DNA of 64,000 nt from an uncultured Vampirovibrio sp. (GTDB taxonomy: Bacteria; Cyanobacteriota; Vampirovibrionia; Gastranaerophilales; Gastranaerophilaceae): positions 1-64,000 of the forward strand of contig CAJTXT010000002.1 of NCBI GenBank assembly GCA_910583875.1. Reading direction: 5' to 3'. The notes beneath the pieces are model-generated. The model saw only the letters and a list, made by a program, of their open reading frames with translations. It made no database searches and was not told the DNA's origin. The position numbers and the translations under genes are program-made. Of this stretch, positions 59,518-64,000 are shown one piece after another; the stretch's first letter is position 1; every line of letters starts with the position of its first letter.

Positions 59518-62500
59518 CAGATACTGAAATACAATTTCCAAACTGCTTTTCTAAAGTTTGAGTCATTTCGTTTGACGCATTTAGCCAAAAGTTTGCAGAG
59601 GCAAGGACTTTTGTTTGTTGGCCTTCGTTATCTGCTTTAAATACTAATGGGTCTGAACCTTTATAGTTTGCAAGAACATCTTTGATTGCAACTACAGTTT
59701 CAAATGGAAGTTCCTGTTTAAATTCAATAGTTACAATATTACTATTTTCTACAGGTTTTATGCTTTCAACTATAATTTGAACTCTGTCGTCTTTCTTTTG
59801 ATATTTGCCTGACATTATTACTTTCTTTTCAGTTTCAATTAGTGAGTTGCAGATCTGCAATGTCTTATGGAAAGCAACAAATTCAATTTCACCTGTTAAG
59901 TCTTCAATTATACCTGCTTTTAAAAATTTAGTAGGATCCTTTTTTGTAGCAATTTGTCTTACAGCGCTCAAAAGTCCGCATACAGTAACAAATGAATCGT
60001 TAGGTAATTCTTCTAATTCGTTTATATTGTGCGTTGTAAGGAAAGGTAATTTATCTCTTATTGATTCTAATGGGTGACTTGTTACGTAAAATCCTAAGTA
60101 TTCTTTTTCGTATTCTTGAATTTCTTTATCGGAAAATTCCTCATCACTTCCAAATAATTCAAAGGATTGCATTTGATAGCTGTTTCCACCTGTATTGTTT
60201 GAACCAGCTAAACCTGCAAATAAACTTACCTGACCTAATTCTTTTGCTTCATTTTCCTTTGCTGCAGCATTTAGTATATTTTCAATATTATTAAATAATT
60301 TTTTTCTGCTAGGTTCAAGACAAGTAAACGCCCCAGCTTTTGTGAAGTTTTCAAGAGCTTTTCTATTTATTATTCGAGGGTTAATTCTTTGAGTGAAATC
60401 AACAATAGATTTAAACTCCCCATTTTCTTTTCTTTCTTCTGCAATTGCTTTTAGAACAGCTTCTCCAATCCCTTTGATTGAATTTAGTCCAAATCTTATA
60501 TTTTCACCGTCAGGAGTGAATTCTGCATTTGATTTGTTGATATCCGGCGGTAATACTTTTATTCCTGTTTTTTGAGCTTCTGTAATATATAACTGTATTT
60601 TTTCAAGATCATCTTTTGAATTTGATAACATTGCACAAATATATTCAACAGGATAATGTGCTTTTAAATATGCTGTTTGGTAAGCAACAAAGGCGTAACA
60701 AGCTGAGTGAGACCTGTTGAAACAATAACTTGCGAAACTTCCTATCTGGTCAAACAATTCTTGTGCCGCTTCTTTTGTCATACCTTTTCCAACTGCTTTT
60801 TCAATAAACGGTCCTTCAAGTTTAACTAAATCTTCAGGGTGTTTTTTCGCCATGATACGGCGAACCATATCAGCTCCGCCAAGTGAGTAGTCTGCAAGAA
60901 CTTGGAATATTTGCATGATTTGCTCTTGATATACAAGTGTTCCGTATGTATCTTTTAAAACCGGCTCTAAAAGCGGGTGAGCATATTTAATTTCTTGTCT
61001 GCCATGTTTTCTTTCAACGAAATCATCAACCATGCCTGAACCTAATGGACCTGGTCTAAATAGAGCAACTAAAGCGCCCAAGTCTTCAAATACTGAAGGC
61101 TGCAATTTTTTTACAAGATTTTTCATCCCGGAAGATTCTAACTGGAATACCCCATCTGTATTTCCGCTTATTAACATTTTGTATGTCGGTTCATCATCTA
61201 AAGGAATATGGTTAATATCAATATCAATACCATGGCGTTCTTTTATCATTTCTAAGGTTTGCATAATGATAGTTAAGTTCTTTAAGCCAAGGAAGTCCAT
61301 TTTTAACAGCCCGATTTTTTCGCAGTCTTCTTTTGGATATTCAGTAATTACGTTTCCTTCTTTTGCGTATTGAACGGGAACAATTTCATCTAACGGTTGG
61401 TGCGCAATGATTACCCCGGCAGCGTGCATACCTGTATTTTGCTTCAAACCTTCAATATTGCGGGCTTCATCAATAATTTGTCTTATTAATGCATCTTCAT
61501 CGTATACTTTTTTAAAATCAGGCGCTACCTCTAGTGCTTTATCTATTGTCATACCGACTTCAGAAGGAACATATTGGCTTACCCTGTTTGAAATTTCAAA
61601 AGGCAGATTCATTACCCTTGCAACAGCTTTAATTGCTGCTTTTGCAGATAGCGTACCAAAAGTAATAATTTGGCATACTTTTTCTTTACCATATCTTTGT
61701 GTAACGTAGTCAATAACACGTTCACGTCCGTCACCAAAGTCAATATCGACATCGGGCATGCTTATACGTTCAGGATTTAAAAATCTTTCAAACAATAAAT
61801 GGTGCTTCATTGGGTCAAGGTCTGTAATACCAAGTGCGTATGCTATTAAACTTCCTGCGGCTGAACCTCTTCCTGGTCCTACTGGAACACCATGAGTTTT
61901 TGCGTAGTTGATGAAGTCCCATACAATTAAGAAGTAGGCATCAAACCCCATTTGGTTAATTATGCTAAGTTCATACTTCATTCTTTCTTCAATTTCTGGT
62001 GTTACTTCATCATATTTTTCATCTATACCTTTTCGTACAAGGTAACCTAAATATGAAGGTATTGTATGATTAGCCGGAACATCAAAAGAAGGAAGAATGT
62101 TTTCACCCATTTTTATAATTACATGGCATTTATCAGCAATGCGGGCAGTATTTTCTATTGCTTCTTCAAAGGTTTCGCTATCCAACCATTTAAATGCTTC
62201 ACGTAATTCTTCAGGAGTTTTAACATAAAATTCATTGTTTGAAAATCTAAAACGATTTTCTTCTTCTTTTAATGCGTTTGTTTGTATACATAATAAGGTA
62301 TCATGCCAAGAAGCATCGCTTTTCTTTAGATAGTGGCTGTCGTTTGTAATAACAAGCGGAATATCCATTTCCTTTGCTATTTTTATAAGTTCTGGATTAG
62401 AACGTTTTTGTTCATCTAAACCGTGGTCTTGAATTTCAATATAATAATCATCTTTGAATAAATTTTTATACCATTTTGCGGTCTCTCTTGCGCTTTCTTT

Positions 62501-62947
62501 TGTACCTTTTAATACTTCCTGAGCTAATTCGCCTTGGATACAAGCAGATAAGCATATAAGCCCTTCTGCGTGCTTTTCTAAAATTTCTTTATTTATACGA
62601 GGTTTGTAATAGAATCCATCTATATGAGCTATACTTACAAGTTTTACAAGATTTTGATAACCTGTATTGTTTTTAGCTAATAAAACAAGATGGAATAGTT
62701 CCCTGTTTGTTGCGTCTTTTTTTGTAATATCGCCGTGTAAAACATAAAACTCACAACCAATAATTGTTTTAAACTGCATATCTTTACCGAGTCGATATAA
62801 TTCCATTGCACCATACATAACCCCGTGGTCTGTTATTGCAACAGCTTCAAAGTTATTTTCCTGCGCAAATTTAATGTATTGTTTATTGCGGATAGCTCCA
62901 TCTAATAAACTGTATTCTGTATGCACATGCAAGGGAACATAACGCAT
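59501..62947 (-). CDS. dnaE: DNA polymerase III subunit alpha
   Basis: This is the replicative polymerase catalytic subunit, 1148 aa, uninterrupted by an intein. The N-terminal PHP domain starts with YVPLHVHTEYSLLDGAIR. Palm residues appear in MPDVDIDFGDGRERVIDYV, with GPGRGSAAGSLIAYALG and GVFQLESSGM nearby. The SSCYCFN-like ASYCFNRSHSACYAFVAYQTAYL and HhH region follow, and the OB fold near the C-terminus has VTVCGLLSAVRQI. Length and order match group I DnaE1. A GAGGAA site is present but distant from the ATG. Confidence 0.97.
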   Translation of the reverse strand: MRYVPLHVHTEYSLLDGAIRNKQYIKFAQENNFEAVAITDHGVMYGAMELYRLGKDMQFKTIIGCEFYVLHGDITKKDATNRELFHLVLLAKNNTGYQNLVKLVSIAHIDGFYYKPRINKEILEKHAEGLICLSACIQGELAQEVLKGTKESARETAKWYKNLFKDDYYIEIQDHGLDEQKRSNPELIKIAKEMDIPLVITNDSHYLKKSDASWHDTLLCIQTNALKEEENRFRFSNNEFYVKTPEELREAFKWLDSETFEEAIENTARIADKCHVIIKMGENILPSFDVPANHTIPSYLGYLVRKGIDEKYDEVTPEIEERMKYELSIINQMGFDAYFLIVWDFINYAKTHGVPVGPGRGSAAGSLIAYALGITDLDPMKHHLLFERFLNPERISMPDVDIDFGDGRERVIDYVTQRYGKEKVCQIITFGTLSAKAAIKAVARVMNLPFEISNRVSQYVPSEVGMTIDKALEVAPDFKKVYDEDALIRQIIDEARNIEGLKQNTGMHAAGVIIAHQPLDEIVPVQYAKEGNVITEYPKEDCEKIGLLKMDFLGLKNLTIIMQTLEMIKERHGIDIDINHIPLDDEPTYKMLISGNTDGVFQLESSGMKNLVKKLQPSVFEDLGALVALFRPGPLGSGMVDDFVERKHGRQEIKYAHPLLEPVLKDTYGTLVYQEQIMQIFQVLADYSLGGADMVRRIMAKKHPEDLVKLEGPFIEKAVGKGMTKEAAQELFDQIGSFASYCFNRSHSACYAFVAYQTAYLKAHYPVEYICAMLSNSKDDLEKIQLYITEAQKTGIKVLPPDINKSNAEFTPDGENIRFGLNSIKGIGEAVLKAIAEERKENGEFKSIVDFTQRINPRIINRKALENFTKAGAFTCLEPSRKKLFNNIENILNAAAKENEAKELGQVSLFAGLAGSNNTGGNSYQMQSFELFGSDEEFSDKEIQEYEKEYLGFYVTSHPLESIRDKLPFLTTHNINELEELPNDSFVTVCGLLSAVRQIATKKDPTKFLKAGIIEDLTGEIEFVAFHKTLQICNSLIETEKKVIMSGKYQKKDDRVQIIVESIKPVENSNIVTIEFKQELPFETVVAIKDVLANYKGSDPLVFKADNEGQQTKVLASANFWLNASNEMTQTLEKQFGNCISVSVNSLE

Positions 62948-62992
62948 TTATTTATCTCATTCCTCTATTCTCGACCCAAGTATATTATTATG

Positions 62993-63004
62993 TTAGCATG
63001 CTAA
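62993..63004. promoter_or_regulatory. 12-bp perfect palindrome upstream of dnaE
   Basis: TTAGCATGCTAA is a perfect palindrome 46 nt upstream of the dnaE ATG, at about the place a promoter -35 would sit. CATAATAATATA follows as a possible -10 on the minus strand. It could be an operator, but no binder is known. Confidence 0.35.
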
Positions 63005-63031
63005 AAATTTTCATGTAAATTAATAATGTTG

Positions 63032-64000
63032 TTATGTAACGATTTTTGCAATCATCTTTTCATTTTGGTTTGAAAAATCTGAAATTATAATTTTTTGAAG
63101 TGTATCTTTGTATTTATCATCGGCATCAATTAGTACATTGATGTAATTTTTAGTTACGCCTTTTAAAAGTCCTGTTTTTTTATCGCGAATTTTTTCAATG
63201 ATAACTTCATTTTCTGTATTTAAATTTTTAATGAAAAAATGATTTAACTTAGTATCGGAAATTTTTTGAATAATTCCTACACGTCTTTTCTTTTCTTCGT
63301 TTGGAATTTGATTCTCCATTCTATCAGCAATAGTACCCTTTCTGCGAGAATATGGAAAAACATGAATTCTGCTCATTTCCATTTCTTCTAAATTTTTACG
63401 TGTAGTTTCAAAATCCTCTTCGGTTTCATTTGGAAATCCGACTATGATATCACTGCCTATAAAAACATTTGTAAATTTTGAATTAATATATTTTACAAGT
63501 TCTTTTATTTGTTCTGTACTATAGTGCCTGTTCATTGCTTTCAAGGTTTTATCGCATACAGATTGCAAAGAAAGATGAAAATGAGGACAAAATCTTTCTG
63601 ATGCAGAAAGAAAATCAATAAATTCTTTATTTAATTCTAACGGGTTTAAAGAGCCTAAACGGTATCTATTAATTTTAGTTTTTTCTATTTCTTCTAAAAG
63701 ATTTTGCAAGTTTTGTTTTTTCTCAAAATCTTCGCCCCACTGCCCAATATGAATACCTGTTAAAACTGTTTCATAGTAGCCTTCCTTCTCAAATAAATTA
63801 ATTTGTTCAATTATGTTGTTTATTGAGTTAGAACGATTTTTCCCCCTTGCAAAAGGAATTGTACAATATGTGCATCTGTTGTTGCAGCCGTCTTGAATTT
63901 TTACAGATGCACGTGTTCTGTGTGTTTGATGAAGTTTTTCGTATCTAAATTTATCATGGCTGAAGATATCAGATACACAGAAGTTTTTTTCATTTTTCAA
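63032..64000 (-). CDS. MtaB-like tRNA methylthiotransferase, partial (N-terminus outside)
   Basis: This radical-SAM methylthiotransferase would modify t6A37 of tRNA to ms2t6A if it is MtaB. The visible 322 residues include the radical-SAM site DGCNNRCTYCTIPFARGKNR, TGIHIGQWGED, LGSLNPLELN and the DIIVGFPNETEEDFE block, then a short TRAM-like end. The KIQDGCNNRCTYC start and HIG motif favour MtaB over MiaB. The frame is open at the window edge, so the true start and UPF0004 domain lie beyond 64000. It is followed by dnaE after 84 nt. Confidence 0.88.
   Translation of the reverse strand: MKNEKNFCVSDIFSHDKFRYEKLHQTHRTRASVKIQDGCNNRCTYCTIPFARGKNRSNSINNIIEQINLFEKEGYYETVLTGIHIGQWGEDFEKKQNLQNLLEEIEKTKINRYRLGSLNPLELNKEFIDFLSASERFCPHFHLSLQSVCDKTLKAMNRHYSTEQIKELVKYINSKFTNVFIGSDIIVGFPNETEEDFETTRKNLEEMEMSRIHVFPYSRRKGTIADRMENQIPNEEKKRRVGIIQKISDTKLNHFFIKNLNTENEVIIEKIRDKKTGLLKGVTKNYINVLIDADDKYKDTLQKIIISDFSNQNEKMIAKIVT

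Overview
The window is a low-GC, gene-dense bacterial chromosome segment. No rRNA, tRNA, CRISPR array or transposase was seen. The cell makes a lipopolysaccharide outer membrane (kdsB, lpxI, lpxB, lptB and an LptF/G permease), makes DAP (dapB, lysA), uses the MEP isoprenoid route (dxr), and encodes a c-di-AMP cyclase, HEAT-repeat proteins and many small unrecognised proteins. AT-rich codon use, lpxI in place of lpxH, HEAT proteins and families such as the one starting MGLAASQ fit a gut Gastranaerophilales (Melainabacteria/Vampirovibrionia) genome. That placement is inference from gene content only.

Layout. 1-4.4 kb: minus-strand operon lysA-cdaA-KDPG aldolase-gcvPB, diverging from a small secreted protein through overlapping promoters. 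5-6.3 kb: a perfect 36-bp inverted repeat, a small zinc-ribbon-like protein and a UbiA prenyltransferase. 6.7-10.4 kb: HEAT protein, then lptB-lptF/G-phosphodiester glycosidase. 10.4-16.3 kb: manC-dxr-aroQ, anmK, and dapB-eamA. 16.5-18.3 kb: two small proteins, a C-terminally short CDF metal exporter and its MarR regulator with a perfect operator. 18.3-23.6 kb: accD-accA-prmA-kdsB, and argS. 23.7-28.5 kb: two unreported 45-48 aa paralogous ORFs, an MBOAT acyltransferase with two SGNH-like partners, and an Xre regulator with an operator array. 28.5-33.6 kb: TrmH methyltransferase, M24 peptidase, parvulin and miaB. 33.7-39.6 kb: an oligopeptide-binding lipoprotein and a TPR/membrane-protein cluster. 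39.8-47.5 kb: BadF-type activase, MGLAASQ protein, asparaginase II, a degenerate HerA-like/Tudor fusion, a P/Q-rich HEAT protein, a sigma-70-family factor and a TSCPD protein. 47.8-59.5 kb: kelch-like anchored protein, lpxI-lpxB, two HD-GYP proteins, a glycosyltransferase and a 1294-aa tandem-repeat/HD protein. 59.5-64 kb: dnaE and a partial mtaB-like gene.

The most unusual non-coding theme is a family of interspersed palindromic elements built on a core close to CTGAACTTGTTTCAG. They lie mostly between convergent genes. Two are about 128-bp MITE-like units with terminal inverted repeats. One sits in frame inside the MBOAT gene and adds 22 residues. One carries a G10 tract in place of part of an arm. 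Other points of interest are candidate leaderless transcripts, the zinc-type MarR/CDF pair, the HerA-like/Tudor fusion, and the large repeat protein.

All calls come from reading the sequence and remembered family motifs. No database search or folding program was run.
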